From: Myxococcota bacterium
Lineage (GTDB): Bacteria > Myxococcota_A > UBA796 > JAFGLY01
DNA: 52,917 nucleotides
Direction: 5' to 3'
Assembly: GCA_024276675.1 (NCBI GenBank)
Contig: JAJRWT010000003.1
Location: forward strand, 1 to 52,917
Shown here: positions 41,033 to 50,225 of the stretch, piece after piece
Position numbering within the stretch: position 1 is the first letter of the stretch
Layout of the letters: each line of letters begins with the position of its first letter
The notes under the pieces: model-generated
What the model was told of the DNA's origin: nothing
The model's input: only the letters and a program-made list of their open reading frames with translations
Database searches by the model: none
Position numbers and translations under genes: made by a program

Positions 41033-41254
41033 CCTGCCGACACAGGTAACACCGATTTCGAGCCCGCGGCGGAAGTATCCGGCTCAGGCGACGCCGCACC
41101 GCCGTCCCAGCCTGACTCGGCCGACGGCTCTGCCGGGGCATCGACCGCTACTGATGCCAGCGTTGGAGATGGGGACTCCCCCCTGGAGCAGGACGACATC
41201 CCCACCCAGGACGATCCCCCCCAGGATCCGCCCCTTTCCAGGTTCTCCGGTTAG
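41033..41254 (+). pseudogene. C-terminal tail of the TatB-like gene beyond an in-frame TAA
   Basis: Directly after the TAA, the same frame reads PADTGNTDFEPAAEVSGSG and continues Ser/Asp/Pro-rich to a TAG at 41252-41254. This composition is what TatB tails look like. The simplest reading is a single nonsense change or sequencing error; readthrough is possible but unsupported. Confidence 0.6.
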
Positions 41255-41323
41255 CTGGTTCCCAGTGGTCTTCTTCAGGCCTGGCGGGACACGAGCGGCT
41301 CGTTCCTGCCTGGTCCGCTGTGA

Positions 41324-42979
41324 CTATACAACAACCTGTTCCTGGTACACGCCAAAGACATCCCTCAGGGTGTCGGAGACCTCTCCCAGGGTGCAGTCGG
41401 CAGCCATGCAGGTCTTGATGTGGGCCATGACGTTGCCCTCGCCCGCCGCCGCCTGGGACAGGGCGTCCAGCGAGTCTTGAACCTTGGCCTGGTCCCTCTC
41501 GGAACGGAAACGTCCCAGGGATTCTGCCTGCCCACGTTCCAGGGCCGGGTCGATACGCAGCAGTTGGCCGGAGTGTTCTCCGCCTTCGGCGTGCTTGTTG
41601 ACGCCCAGCACGATGCTCTCACCCTTTTCCGTGGCTAGCTGTGAGGCATACGCGGCGTTCTGGATCTCGCGCTGTGGAAAACCAGCTTCTATTGCCGCCA
41701 CCATTCCCCCCAGCTTGTCGATTTCGTCGAAGTAGCCCATGGCCTTTTCTTCGAGCTGGTCGGTCAAGGCTTCGATGGCCCAGGAGCCGCCCAGCGGATC
41801 CACGAACGATGTGACCCCGGTTTCGTGGGCGATGACTTGCTGGGTGCGCAGTGCCAGGGTGACGCTGTCGACGCTGGGAAGGGCCAGGGCTTCGTCGCGG
41901 CTGTTGGTGTGCAGGCTCTGGGTGCCGCCCAGGACCGCCGCCAGGGCCTGGTAGGCCACACGCACCACGTTGTTGTCGATGTGGCGGGCGGTGAGGGTGG
42001 AGCCGGCGGTCTGGGTGTGGAAGCGCAGACGCATGGAGCGGGGGTCGCGTGCTCCGAAACGTTGTTTCATCAGCCGCGCCCAGAGTCTGCGGGCGGCTCG
42101 GAACTTGGCGATTTCTTCCAGGAAGTTGTTGTGTGCGTTGAAGAAGAATGAGAGCCTGGGAGCGAAGGTGTCGATCTGGAGGCCCGCGGACAGGGCGGCT
42201 TCCACGTATGCCATGCCGTCGGCCAGGGTGAAGGCGAGTTCTTGCGCGGCGGTGCTGCCTGCTTCACGGATATGGTAGCCGCTGATGCTGATGGTGTTCC
42301 ATCGCGGGGTGTGCCTGGCGCACCAACGGAAGATGTCGGTGACTATGCGCATGCTTTGGCGGGGCGGGAAGATGTAGGTCCCGCGGGCGATGTACTCCTT
42401 GAGCACATCGTTCTGGATGGTGCCCCGCAGTCTGCCCAGGTCGGCGCCCTGCTCCTGGGCAAGGTTCATGTAGAGGGAGAGCAGTATGGCCGCCGTGGAG
42501 TTGATGGTCATGGATGTGGAGACCTTCTGCAAGGGTATGCCCGCAAACAAGGTTCGCATGTCGGCGATGGAGTCTATGGCAACACCCACACGCCCCACTT
42601 CCCCCATGGCCATGGGATGATCGCTGTCGTAGCCCATCTGGGTGGGGAGGTCGAAAGCCACGCTCAAGCCGGTCTGGCCCTGATCCAGCAGGTAGCGGTA
42701 GCGGGTGTTGCTCTCGGCGGCGGAGCCGAAGCCGGCGTACTGGCGCATCGTCCAGTGACGGCCACGGTACATGTTGGGGTAGACACCGCGGGTGTACGGA
42801 TATTCGCCTGGGAACCCGATGTCGCCAAGGTGGTCTTCTTCGGGTTTGTCCAGGGAGGTGTAGAGATCCCGCACGGGATCGCCATCGGAAAGTGTGTGCT
42901 TTCGAGCAGGTGCTTTTTGTTTTTCGAGAATAGGAGCCAGGGTCTCGCCTCGCCAACGTTCCAGGTCTTCGCGTTTCAT
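41324..42979 (-). CDS. methylmalonyl-CoA mutase, large (catalytic) subunit
   Basis: The 551-aa protein is the substrate-binding barrel of an acyl-CoA mutase. It has [65 protein letters not shown] and [11 protein letters not shown], all matching methylmalonyl-CoA mutase. It ends without the C-terminal cobalamin-binding domain, as in systems where that domain is a separate small protein. No such gene is in the window. It would link succinyl-CoA and methylmalonyl-CoA. The ATG at 42979 follows GGAGGGCGA. Confidence 0.9.
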   Translation of the reverse strand: MKREDLERWRGETLAPILEKQKAPARKHTLSDGDPVRDLYTSLDKPEEDHLGDIGFPGEYPYTRGVYPNMYRGRHWTMRQYAGFGSAAESNTRYRYLLDQGQTGLSVAFDLPTQMGYDSDHPMAMGEVGRVGVAIDSIADMRTLFAGIPLQKVSTSMTINSTAAILLSLYMNLAQEQGADLGRLRGTIQNDVLKEYIARGTYIFPPRQSMRIVTDIFRWCARHTPRWNTISISGYHIREAGSTAAQELAFTLADGMAYVEAALSAGLQIDTFAPRLSFFFNAHNNFLEEIAKFRAARRLWARLMKQRFGARDPRSMRLRFHTQTAGSTLTARHIDNNVVRVAYQALAAVLGGTQSLHTNSRDEALALPSVDSVTLALRTQQVIAHETGVTSFVDPLGGSWAIEALTDQLEEKAMGYFDEIDKLGGMVAAIEAGFPQREIQNAAYASQLATEKGESIVLGVNKHAEGGEHSGQLLRIDPALERGQAESLGRFRSERDQAKVQDSLDALSQAAAGEGNVMAHIKTCMAADCTLGEVSDTLRDVFGVYQEQVVV

Positions 42980-43091
42980 TTCGCCCTCCGTCCGGCGGTC
43001 GATTGTTGATGACGGTGAAATTGCCCTTCCAGGGAAGATATTCTGGATCGGTCGGTGGCTTGGCGGGTTGTTTCCCTGGTTGTTTCCAGGT

Positions 43092-45494
43092 TCAGCCTGC
43101 CTTCGCGGCCTGGGACTTCTCGCGGCACTCCTGGAGCTGTTCCTTGCCCAGGGCAAGGTCCAGGACTTCTTCCATGCGGGAGCAGAACAGGAATTCCAGG
43201 TCGTTCTTGATCTCTTCGGGGATTTCTGGGAGATCCTTGCGATTTTTGTCGGGCAGGATCACCTTCCTGATGCCGGCGCGGTGAGCAGCCAGGACCTTTT
43301 CCTTGATGCCGCCCACGGGCAGCACAGCGCCCCGCAGGGTGACTTCGCCGGTCATGGAGAGAGTGGGGTCCACCTTTATGCCGGTCAGCAGGCTGGCGAT
43401 GGCGGTCATGATGGTGGTGCCGGCGGAAGGGCCGTCCTTGGGGATGGAGCCGGAGGGTACGTGGACGTGGATGTCGATCTTTTCGAAGAGGTCTTCGTCA
43501 ACGCCAAGGTAGCTTGCGCTGGCCCGGATATAGCTGCGAGCCACCCCCACGGATTCCTTCATGACATCGCCAAGGTGCCCCGTGAGCTGCATGGTCCCCT
43601 TGCCCTTGAACTTGGTGGCCTCGATGAAGAGGATGTCACCACCGGCAGCGGTCCAGGCCATGCCCGTGGCCACGCCGGCCACGGCGGTTCGCTCGGCCAC
43701 TTCCTGGTAGAATTGAACCGGGCCGCGGATCTCTTCCACCTTTTCCGGGGTGATGGTGGTCTTGCCCGTGATCTCTTCGGCGGCCACCTGCTTGGCGGTC
43801 CAGCGGCAACATGCGGCGATTTCGCGCTTCAGGTTGCGGACGCCCGCCTCCCGGGTGTAGGAGGAGATCATGACCTTGATGGCGTCTTCGGTGAATTCCA
43901 CGAGGTCGTCGTTGAGCCCGTGCTCGTCGATCATCTCGGGGATGAGGAAGTCGAAGGCGATCTTGATCTTGTCTTCCTGGGTGTAGCCGGAGATGTCGAG
44001 GATTTCCATGCGGTCGCGCAGGGCGGGCGGGATGGGTTCCGCCAGGTTGGCAGTGGCGATGAAGAGCACCTTGGAAAGGTCGAAGGGCACGTCCAGGTAG
44101 TGGTCCATGAAAGAGAAGTTCTGTTCCGGATCCAGGACCTCCAGAAGCGCGCTGGAAGGATCGCCCCTGTAGTCCATGCCCAGCTTGTCGATTTCGTCCA
44201 GCACGAAGACCGGGTTGTTGGTGCCCGCCTTCTTGATGCTCTTGATGATCTTTCCCGGCAGCGAGCCGATGTAGGTGCGGCGGTGGCCACGGACCTCGGC
44301 TTCGTCCCTGACGCCTCCCAGGCTGACGCGCACCAGCTTGCGGTTCAGGGCTCGCGCAACCGATGTGGCCAGGGAGGTCTTTCCCACTCCCGGGGGCCCC
44401 ACCAGGCAAAGGATCGGGCCCTTCATGTCGGGCTTCAACTGCCGTACCGCCAGGAATTCCACCATTCGCTGCTTGACCTTTTCGAGGTCGTAGTGGTCTT
44501 CGTCCAGTATGCGCTCGGCTGTCTTGATGTCGTGGTGGTCTTCGGTTGACTTGGCCCAGGGCAGCTCCACCAGCCAGTCCAGGTAGGTGCGGCTCACCGT
44601 GTACTCGGCGGCTCCGGGGCTCATGCGGGTCATGCGCTTGAGTTCCTTGATGGCCACTTTTTCTACTTCTTCCGGCATGTTGGCTTCTTTGATGGCGGTT
44701 CTCAATTCCTCGAACTCTTCCTGGCGTTCGTCAACGTCGCCCAGCTCTTTCTGGATGGCCTTCAACTGTTCCCGCAGGAAGTACTCCCGCTGGGCCTTGT
44801 CCATCTCGCCCTTCACTTCGGTCTGGATCTTGTTGGAGATCTCCAGGACATGGATTTCTTTGATCAGGAGCCGGAGTACCCTTTCGATGCGTTCTTTTGG
44901 GTCCAGTATTTCCAGCAGAGCTTGTTTTTCGGCTACATCGATGTCCAGGTTGGAAGAGACGATGTCGCTCAAGATGCCGGGGTTGTCGATGGAGCGGACC
45001 AGGAAGCCGGCTTCTGAAGGTATGTGGGGAGAGAGATCGATGATCTTCTGGGCCAGCTCCCGCAGGGTCAGGAGCAGTGAGTCCAACTCGGGGCGGTGCT
45101 CGCTGGGTTCTTCGTAGACATCGGCTTCGGCCCGGAGGTATGGTGAGTCGGCAACCCAGGAGCGGATACCTATGCGGGCCAGGCCCTGGATGATGACGTT
45201 CAGCTTGTTGCCGGGCATCTTTACGGATTTGAGGATCTTCACCACCGTGCCCATGCGGTAGAGGTCGTCGTGTCCAGGGTTTTCGGTGGAAGGGTCTTTC
45301 TGTGAGACGATGCCCAGGAGCTTGTCTTTCTTGAAGCAGGCTTCTACTGCCTTCAATGACTTTTCGCGCCCAATGTTGATGGGGAAGGCCAAGACGGGGA
45401 AGATCACCGTGTTTCTGATGGCCAGTATGGGGAGATCCAACTCGCCGGGGAGGTTCCCGCTGGGGTGTTCAAAGGTGGGTTTTTGGGGAGCCAT
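43092..45494 (-). CDS. lon: ATP-dependent Lon protease
   Basis: The 800-aa protease has the N-terminal LAN domain ([19 protein letters not shown]), an AAA+ module (Walker [10 protein letters not shown], Walker [29 protein letters not shown]) and the serine-lysine protease domain. The catalytic Ser is at about residue 690 in DGPSAGTT and the Lys at about 731 in [10 protein letters not shown]. The length is normal for bacterial Lon. It follows the mutase gene's start by 112 bp but on the same strand upstream of it, so the two may be cotranscribed. Confidence 0.96.
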   Translation of the reverse strand: MAPQKPTFEHPSGNLPGELDLPILAIRNTVIFPVLAFPINIGREKSLKAVEACFKKDKLLGIVSQKDPSTENPGHDDLYRMGTVVKILKSVKMPGNKLNVIIQGLARIGIRSWVADSPYLRAEADVYEEPSEHRPELDSLLLTLRELAQKIIDLSPHIPSEAGFLVRSIDNPGILSDIVSSNLDIDVAEKQALLEILDPKERIERVLRLLIKEIHVLEISNKIQTEVKGEMDKAQREYFLREQLKAIQKELGDVDERQEEFEELRTAIKEANMPEEVEKVAIKELKRMTRMSPGAAEYTVSRTYLDWLVELPWAKSTEDHHDIKTAERILDEDHYDLEKVKQRMVEFLAVRQLKPDMKGPILCLVGPPGVGKTSLATSVARALNRKLVRVSLGGVRDEAEVRGHRRTYIGSLPGKIIKSIKKAGTNNPVFVLDEIDKLGMDYRGDPSSALLEVLDPEQNFSFMDHYLDVPFDLSKVLFIATANLAEPIPPALRDRMEILDISGYTQEDKIKIAFDFLIPEMIDEHGLNDDLVEFTEDAIKVMISSYTREAGVRNLKREIAACCRWTAKQVAAEEITGKTTITPEKVEEIRGPVQFYQEVAERTAVAGVATGMAWTAAGGDILFIEATKFKGKGTMQLTGHLGDVMKESVGVARSYIRASASYLGVDEDLFEKIDIHVHVPSGSIPKDGPSAGTTIMTAIASLLTGIKVDPTLSMTGEVTLRGAVLPVGGIKEKVLAAHRAGIRKVILPDKNRKDLPEIPEEIKNDLEFLFCSRMEEVLDLALGKEQLQECREKSQAAKAG

Positions 45495-45692
45495 ATGTGG
45501 GGAACTCCGGTCAGGGTTGGGTAGATGGCCACAGGTTCGGCCATTGGGGGCAGGCTTCTATAATTCCATGGGCAGAGCCCATATATTTTTCCTGCCACAG
45601 GCGTGATCTGCACAAGGTTATCCACCGGGGCAAGTGGGTCAAGCGGCATTTGCAGCATCTGGGGATGCGCCCGGATGGAAGCGGTGAAAGAG
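45495..45692. other. upstream region of lon
   Basis: No gene. It should hold the lon promoter. ATGGGC (45568-45573) and GCCCAT (45577-45582) form a perfect inverted repeat next to an AT-rich run; it could be an operator or hairpin in the lon leader. I cannot assign a regulator. Confidence 0.4.
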
Positions 45693-47714
45693 TCAGCCAC
45701 CGTGGCAACCCGAGGAAGAGCCCGGTCCCCCGGGATGATGATCACGAATGGTGGGCACTCCTCCTTCTGGGAGCCTGCCCTTCGACTTGAGCAGTTTTTC
45801 GTAGGCGGGTTCGTTTTCGGGTTTCCAGGTCCTGGTTTCAAGGGACTCTTTCGTGGGAAGCAGCTTTGCCGGTGGCCGAGCCTCCCCGTACAGATCCCAG
45901 ACCACCAGCGGGCCCTCCGTGGCGCTGGGCGAGCCCAGTACCTCCATGAGCCGGTTGGTCACCTTGAATGGTAGAGTGTCGGCGAAGTCCCGCTTGTCGG
46001 GATCGGAATCCAGCAGGCGCCGCCCCACGGTGTCCACCAACTCCCGGTGCAGCACCACCCAGCGATAGCCTTCGTCCAGCAGGGAATTCAGGCCAATGGA
46101 GCTGTTCCTGGGGGCTGGTATGTCGGGGTGGTAGATGACCTTCCTGAAGAAGTAGATGGGTTGCCTCTTGAGGCGCTTCTTGTAGCCCTCCGGCCACAGC
46201 AGCCTGGCGTTTTCGCCCATGCCGCCGAACATGGGTTGGTGGTGTATGGTCTGCCACACAATGGACGGCTGGTTGATGCCTATTGGCAGGTGGATGATGG
46301 CGCCGCCCTCTCGGCCGATCCAGCGAAAGGTCTCGGGAACGCTGAAGTCGCGAGTGACGAAGGGCCATTCGAGCTGTCGGTGCTGCTCGAAGAGGTTCAG
46401 GGCCAGCAGGGCCAGCACCACCGCGAGAGGGACCGGGCCGCGGCCAGCTCGACTCAGCCGGCCGTTCTTGGCGTTGCCCAGGATCCGGAAGAGCTTGTCC
46501 AGGGCCAGGGCGATGGCCAGGGAGAGGCACAGAAAGGCCATGACCACCAGGCGATATGGGAACCACAGCCGCGAAAGGAAGGGCACGAGATGCCAGGAGA
46601 GGATGTATGGCAGGTTGGAGATGGTGTTTCCATCCGATAGCGGAACAGCCGGCCCAAGGGCGAAGAGCAGCATCAAGGCGGCGCCCCCCATCCAGGTGAG
46701 CCTGTCCCGGCCCAGGAACAAGGCCAGCAGGATTCCCCCCATCCAGGTGCAGTAGCCCAGCATTGGAGCCCCCCAACGCTCCATGAGCCAGTAGCCATGG
46801 AGGGTATCGCTGACGTTGTTGCCTGGGGTGGCCGGCAGCTCCAGGAGACTTCCGGTGCTGGCTCCCAGGCCGACGAGGTTGCCGTCGTGGGCGGCCGCCA
46901 TCATGGGCAGCAGGGCCGGGGCCACCAGCAGCAGGGCGCAGAGAGCTGCCATGGCGTAGCGCAGCAGGAGCCTCCCGCGGAAGGGCGTGCGCAGGAACTG
47001 CAACGATCCCAGCCAGCACATGAGCAACAGCATGAAGTGACCCATGAACCAGTAGGTCCATGCCTGGAGCGCCATGAACACCCCTGTGAGGACCACGTCT
47101 CGCCTCCTGGCCGCCGATGTCCCCAGGACCAGGAAGCGCTCCATGGCCAGGGGCAGGAACCAGAGAAAGGCCTGGGTGAGGCGGCCGCAGGTTATTTCGA
47201 ACAGGGTGTAGGAGCAGCTCTGCCACAGCAACACTGCTGCGAAGGCGGATACCGGGAGACGTGGACCCGCAAGGATCTCACGGAGCAGGGGAGAGCTGGG
47301 GAGCGAGCGGCCATGGGCCCCGTTCAAAACCCGCCTGGCCAGAACCCTGAATGTCAGGGCGTTTCCCAGGAGTACGAAGGCAACGAAGACGGGCTGGTAC
47401 CTGGGAAATCCCAGGAGCGCCCTGAAGGGCAGCGCCACGAGGGCATCCAGGAAGTTGTCGCCGGTGTGGGCGAAGATGTCCTTTCCCAGGGGGTAGAAGA
47501 ACAGATCAGTGAATCCCGGGTTGTGGAGATGGACCAGGCAGTCCTGAATCCACCAGTAGAACCACAGGGTTCCGTACAGATCCACCCCGTCTCCCACGAC
47601 GGCTGAACCGCTCAGCAGGGCGGGAAGTACTGCGATGATGGCCACAAACAGGTAGGCGCCCCACTCCAGGGCTCGTGGGACTCCGGTCTCGCTGAAAGTC
47701 TGGGAGGATGCCAT
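45693..47714 (-). CDS. large multi-pass membrane protein, glycosyltransferase-like
   Basis: The 673-aa protein has about ten to twelve membrane helices in its first two thirds (AYLFVAIIAVLPALLSGSAV, AFVLLGNALTFRVLA, LLRYAMAALCALLLVAPALLPMM and others). A soluble C-terminal part of about 170 residues follows. The early DLYGTLWFYWWIQD and FFYPLGKDIFAHTGD pattern is reminiscent of GT-C type membrane glycosyltransferases, where an acidic residue in the first loop is catalytic. No exact family can be named. The nearest genes give no hint of its substrate. Confidence 0.6.
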   Translation of the reverse strand: MASSQTFSETGVPRALEWGAYLFVAIIAVLPALLSGSAVVGDGVDLYGTLWFYWWIQDCLVHLHNPGFTDLFFYPLGKDIFAHTGDNFLDALVALPFRALLGFPRYQPVFVAFVLLGNALTFRVLARRVLNGAHGRSLPSSPLLREILAGPRLPVSAFAAVLLWQSCSYTLFEITCGRLTQAFLWFLPLAMERFLVLGTSAARRRDVVLTGVFMALQAWTYWFMGHFMLLLMCWLGSLQFLRTPFRGRLLLRYAMAALCALLLVAPALLPMMAAAHDGNLVGLGASTGSLLELPATPGNNVSDTLHGYWLMERWGAPMLGYCTWMGGILLALFLGRDRLTWMGGAALMLLFALGPAVPLSDGNTISNLPYILSWHLVPFLSRLWFPYRLVVMAFLCLSLAIALALDKLFRILGNAKNGRLSRAGRGPVPLAVVLALLALNLFEQHRQLEWPFVTRDFSVPETFRWIGREGGAIIHLPIGINQPSIVWQTIHHQPMFGGMGENARLLWPEGYKKRLKRQPIYFFRKVIYHPDIPAPRNSSIGLNSLLDEGYRWVVLHRELVDTVGRRLLDSDPDKRDFADTLPFKVTNRLMEVLGSPSATEGPLVVWDLYGEARPPAKLLPTKESLETRTWKPENEPAYEKLLKSKGRLPEGGVPTIRDHHPGGPGSSSGCHGG

Positions 47715-47806
47715 GATGGGCTTCTATTCCTGGCACCGTATTTTGTCGCAGGTTTTGCGAGCCTTGCCCGCATGGGCAGTCATTGGCCCGTTGCTTTTTC
47801 CACTGA

Positions 47807-47822
47807 TTGAACATATGTTCAA
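47807..47822. promoter_or_regulatory. LexA-type SOS box
   Basis: TTGAACATATGTTCAA is a perfect 16-bp palindrome containing GAAC-N4-GTTC, the core of the Gram-positive type LexA box also found in some other phyla. It ends 3 bp before the ATG of an ImuA-like gene, a gene class normally under SOS control. This strengthens both calls. Confidence 0.6.
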
Positions 47823-47825
47823 AGC

Positions 47826-48461
47826 ATGGTTGGAGATCGCGCTGCAACCTTGGCCCGACTGAGGGGCATGATACAGGCCACCGGGGCCTCCTGCTCCGCT
47901 GAACCCACCGTCACCAGGAGCACGGGTATCGCTGCCTTGGACTCACTGATCCGTGGTTGGCCCTGCCCGGGGTTGGTGGAACTCACAGGTCCCGTGGGAG
48001 CGGGCAGGTTGGGGCTGATTCTGCCAGCCATGGCTGCCGAAACCGCTGCCGGTCGAGTGGTGGGCGTGGTGGATGTCCTGGCTCGTCTCTACCCGCCGGG
48101 TCTCCGGGGCCTGAGCTGGTCCCACCTGTTGCTTGTACGGCCCGGGGGCGACCGGGCCCTGTGGGCGGCCGAGCAGATGGCAGCCTCGGGAGCCGTGGCC
48201 ATGACCGTCCTTCTGGATCCGCTGCCGGTGGGGCGTGCCGGCTATCGGCTCCTGCGAGCCGCGGAGCGGGGCAGAAGCCTGCTGGTGCTGGTGGGGGAGC
48301 AGCCCGATTTCAGCTCGCCCAGCAGTATTCGCTTGTGTATCCGTTCATCGGGGCCTGGCGGATTGCTGCTGGACGTACTCAAGAACGGCCCCGGAAGGCG
48401 GGCTCGACAGGCCAGGATCAGGTTGGAACGTGCTGATCCTGTTGGTCAGCGGAGCGGCTGA
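47826..48461 (+). CDS. orphan ImuA/RecA-like protein
   Basis: The 211-aa protein has STGIAALDSLIRGWPCPGLVELTGPVGAGRLGL, the start of a RecA-like fold as in ImuA, with a degenerate P-loop lacking the Lys. HLLLVRPGGDRALWAAEQMAASGAV follows in the expected place. ImuA works with ImuB and DnaE2 in SOS mutagenesis; neither gene follows here. With the SOS box immediately before the ATG there is no room for a ribosome binding site, so either the mRNA is leaderless or the start is the TTG at 47850 or the ATG at 47868. The gene overlaps the convergent coaB by 44 bp. Confidence 0.6.
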   Translation: MVGDRAATLARLRGMIQATGASCSAEPTVTRSTGIAALDSLIRGWPCPGLVELTGPVGAGRLGLILPAMAAETAAGRVVGVVDVLARLYPPGLRGLSWSHLLLVRPGGDRALWAAEQMAASGAVAMTVLLDPLPVGRAGYRLLRAAERGRSLLVLVGEQPDFSSPSSIRLCIRSSGPGGLLLDVLKNGPGRRARQARIRLERADPVGQRSG

Positions 48462-49071
48462 TCCACATGGCCAGCGCTTGGATGGCTTCGGATCGGCCAG
48501 AGTAGATCTGCTGCCGGGTGGTGGTCAGCAGAGCTACGTCCATGTCCAGGCGGCCCAACACGTTGGCGAAGACCAGGTGGGAGCCGGTGTTGAGCAACTG
48601 CCGTTGGGCGATGCGCAGAAGCTGTGCGGTGCTGGTTTGGGGAGCGGCTGCCTTGAAGGTCACCAGTCTGATGGCGGGGGACCATTCGCGGATGCGGGGG
48701 GCGATCTTGGGAGTTCTGCGAAAACGCACGGTCCATTCTTCCAGGCCGCTCACCACCTTGCCGTGAAATGGGTCGGTTTCGTAGTCACCCACGGCAGCGG
48801 CATGCACAACCGTTCCTTGGGGATTACTCCGTACCCAGCGCTCCATGCGCGCCATGAGATCCCGTGTGCTGGAAAATACCTCTGTGGAGATGGGTAGATC
48901 CCGGGCGCGGCAGATGGCTTCGGGATGGCCCAGGAGGTGTGTCTCGTGGGTTTCTTGAAGCAGCCCGGCCAGTTCCACGCCGGTTTTTCCGCTGCTGAAG
49001 GCGGAGATGAAGCGCATGGAATCGATGGGGTTGCGCGTGGAGCCAGCGGTAATGAGCAGAGCTGGTTTCAT
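48418..49071 (-). CDS. coaB: phosphopantothenate-cysteine ligase (stand-alone CoaB)
   Basis: The 217-aa protein starts LLITAGSTRNPIDSMRFISAFSSGKTG, the nucleotide-binding opening of the CoaB domain of bifunctional CoaBC. VVHAAAVGDYE and RTPKIAPRIREW also match. The CoaC decarboxylase half is absent, so a separate coaC or a different arrangement is expected elsewhere. It joins phosphopantothenate and cysteine in CoA synthesis, the same pathway as coaE at 36328. Confidence 0.8.
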   Translation of the reverse strand: MKPALLITAGSTRNPIDSMRFISAFSSGKTGVELAGLLQETHETHLLGHPEAICRARDLPISTEVFSSTRDLMARMERWVRSNPQGTVVHAAAVGDYETDPFHGKVVSGLEEWTVRFRRTPKIAPRIREWSPAIRLVTFKAAAPQTSTAQLLRIAQRQLLNTGSHLVFANVLGRLDMDVALLTTTRQQIYSGRSEAIQALAMWISRSADQQDQHVPT

Positions 49072-49113
49072 GGGGTCGCCCGGTGATGGGCCGGAGTCGG
49101 AGTTCTGCCGGGT

Positions 49114-49404
49114 TCAGGTCTCGTCGACGATGCGGATGTCGTCCGAGAAGGCATCTTGCAGCCTGGCCTCGACGGCCAGCCTGAGGGTGAAGGCGGCCGA
49201 GGGACAGCCGTGGCAGGCGCCCGTAAGGCGTACGTGGACGTCGTTGCCGTTTACGCGTACCAATTCGATGCTGCCGCCGTCGGCCTCGAGAGCGGGACGT
49301 ATCGATTCCGCCAGAACCTGTTCCACTGCCTCGGGGGTGGGAGCCACGGTGGAGTCGGCAGTGGTTGAAGAGGTGTCTGTGTCTTGTGGAGTGAAAGCGG
49401 ACAT
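49114..49404 (-). CDS. NifU-like (Nfu) iron-sulfur scaffold protein
   Basis: The 96-aa protein is the C-terminal NifU domain (IRPALEADGGSIELVRVNG, VHVRLTGACHGCPSA) with the CxxC that holds a [4Fe-4S] cluster. An acidic Ser/Thr-rich N-terminal tail of about 22 residues precedes it. The ATG at 49404 follows AAAGGCACAAC. It may supply clusters to the many Fe-S proteins of this segment, with Mrp. Confidence 0.9.
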   Translation of the reverse strand: MSAFTPQDTDTSSTTADSTVAPTPEAVEQVLAESIRPALEADGGSIELVRVNGNDVHVRLTGACHGCPSAAFTLRLAVEARLQDAFSDDIRIVDET

Positions 49405-49612
49405 TGTTGTGCCTTTCTGGGTGGTGGTTGCCGGATTGCTGCCAGGCCCTGACAGGGACCGAAAGAGTTTCTTCAATGTTGAACGGATCATTTTGATGAG
49501 CTTCCCCGGCGCGTAGTGCATGTTGAAGATTCTATCCGTGTTGGCAGGATATGCATTGGCGGATTGTTGGGAAGGTTTCCTTGATAGGATTCCCGGGTAA
49601 TTGGTCGAAAGC

Positions 49613-50218
49613 TCACCGTTTTCGATCTTCTTGATCTTGTGGGAGGGGGTCCAGGGCCCTGGACAGCAGATAGCGCTGCTCTGTAACCGTTGAGCCGTCC
49701 GTTCGCTTGGCTTCCACCTCCATGATGGCGCCCATGTCTTCGAAGCCATGGCGGATGTACATATCGTAGACCCAACCCAGGGGTTCCACCGTGCGGAGCA
49801 CCACGTGGGTATACCTGGGGCGGGTGAGCAGCTTGATGCGCAGTTCGTGCAGCGCGTGCCCCACACCTTTGGAGCGGAACCTGGGCAGGACGCCAAGACC
49901 AGCCAGGTAGAAGGTGTGCTCCACCGGCAGGAGGCCGCGTAGGTGCCTGGCGATCTGCGGCCTGGCGCTCAGGGGCACGGCAATGCTGAATCCCACGACG
50001 CGGTTCTGGTTGCTTACGGCCAACAGGCTGATCTGTTCAGGAACCGACAGGTGACGATGGAGCACGGCCTGGGCTTCGGAGATGTCGAAATCCAGTTGGT
50101 AGGGAGGCTCGGCCCAGATGGCCCGATATGTCTCGGCGAAGGAAGCGCTGTAGGCCGCCACCTCGTGGGCCTGATCCACGCGAATTATCTTGACATCCGA
50201 GACGCTTGCGACGAGCAT
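49613..50218 (-). CDS. GNAT-family N-acetyltransferase
   Basis: The 201-aa protein has a GNAT fold with the acetyl-CoA motif LAGLGVLPRFRSKGVGHALHELR and a final YDMYIRHGFEDMGAIMEV. The substrate is not predictable. The ATG at 50218 follows GAGGCAGCC and is preferred to an ATG 60 codons upstream that overlaps the polyketide-synthase-like gene. It starts 8 bp after that gene ends, so the two are likely cotranscribed. Confidence 0.8.
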   Translation of the reverse strand: MLVASVSDVKIIRVDQAHEVAAYSASFAETYRAIWAEPPYQLDFDISEAQAVLHRHLSVPEQISLLAVSNQNRVVGFSIAVPLSARPQIARHLRGLLPVEHTFYLAGLGVLPRFRSKGVGHALHELRIKLLTRPRYTHVVLRTVEPLGWVYDMYIRHGFEDMGAIMEVEAKRTDGSTVTEQRYLLSRALDPLPQDQEDRKR

Positions 50219-50225
50219 GGCTGCC

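Noticed and set aside
45568..45590. Intrinsic terminator on the plus strand (ATGGGC-AGA-GCCCAT then T-rich)
   Set aside because: No plus-strand gene lies upstream, and the stem is only 6 bp; it is more likely a feature of the lon leader on the other strand.
47735..47752. Second sigma-54 promoter (TGGCACCGTATTTTGT)
   Set aside because: The -12 GC is missing (TG instead), and the SOS-type palindrome explains the downstream gene better.
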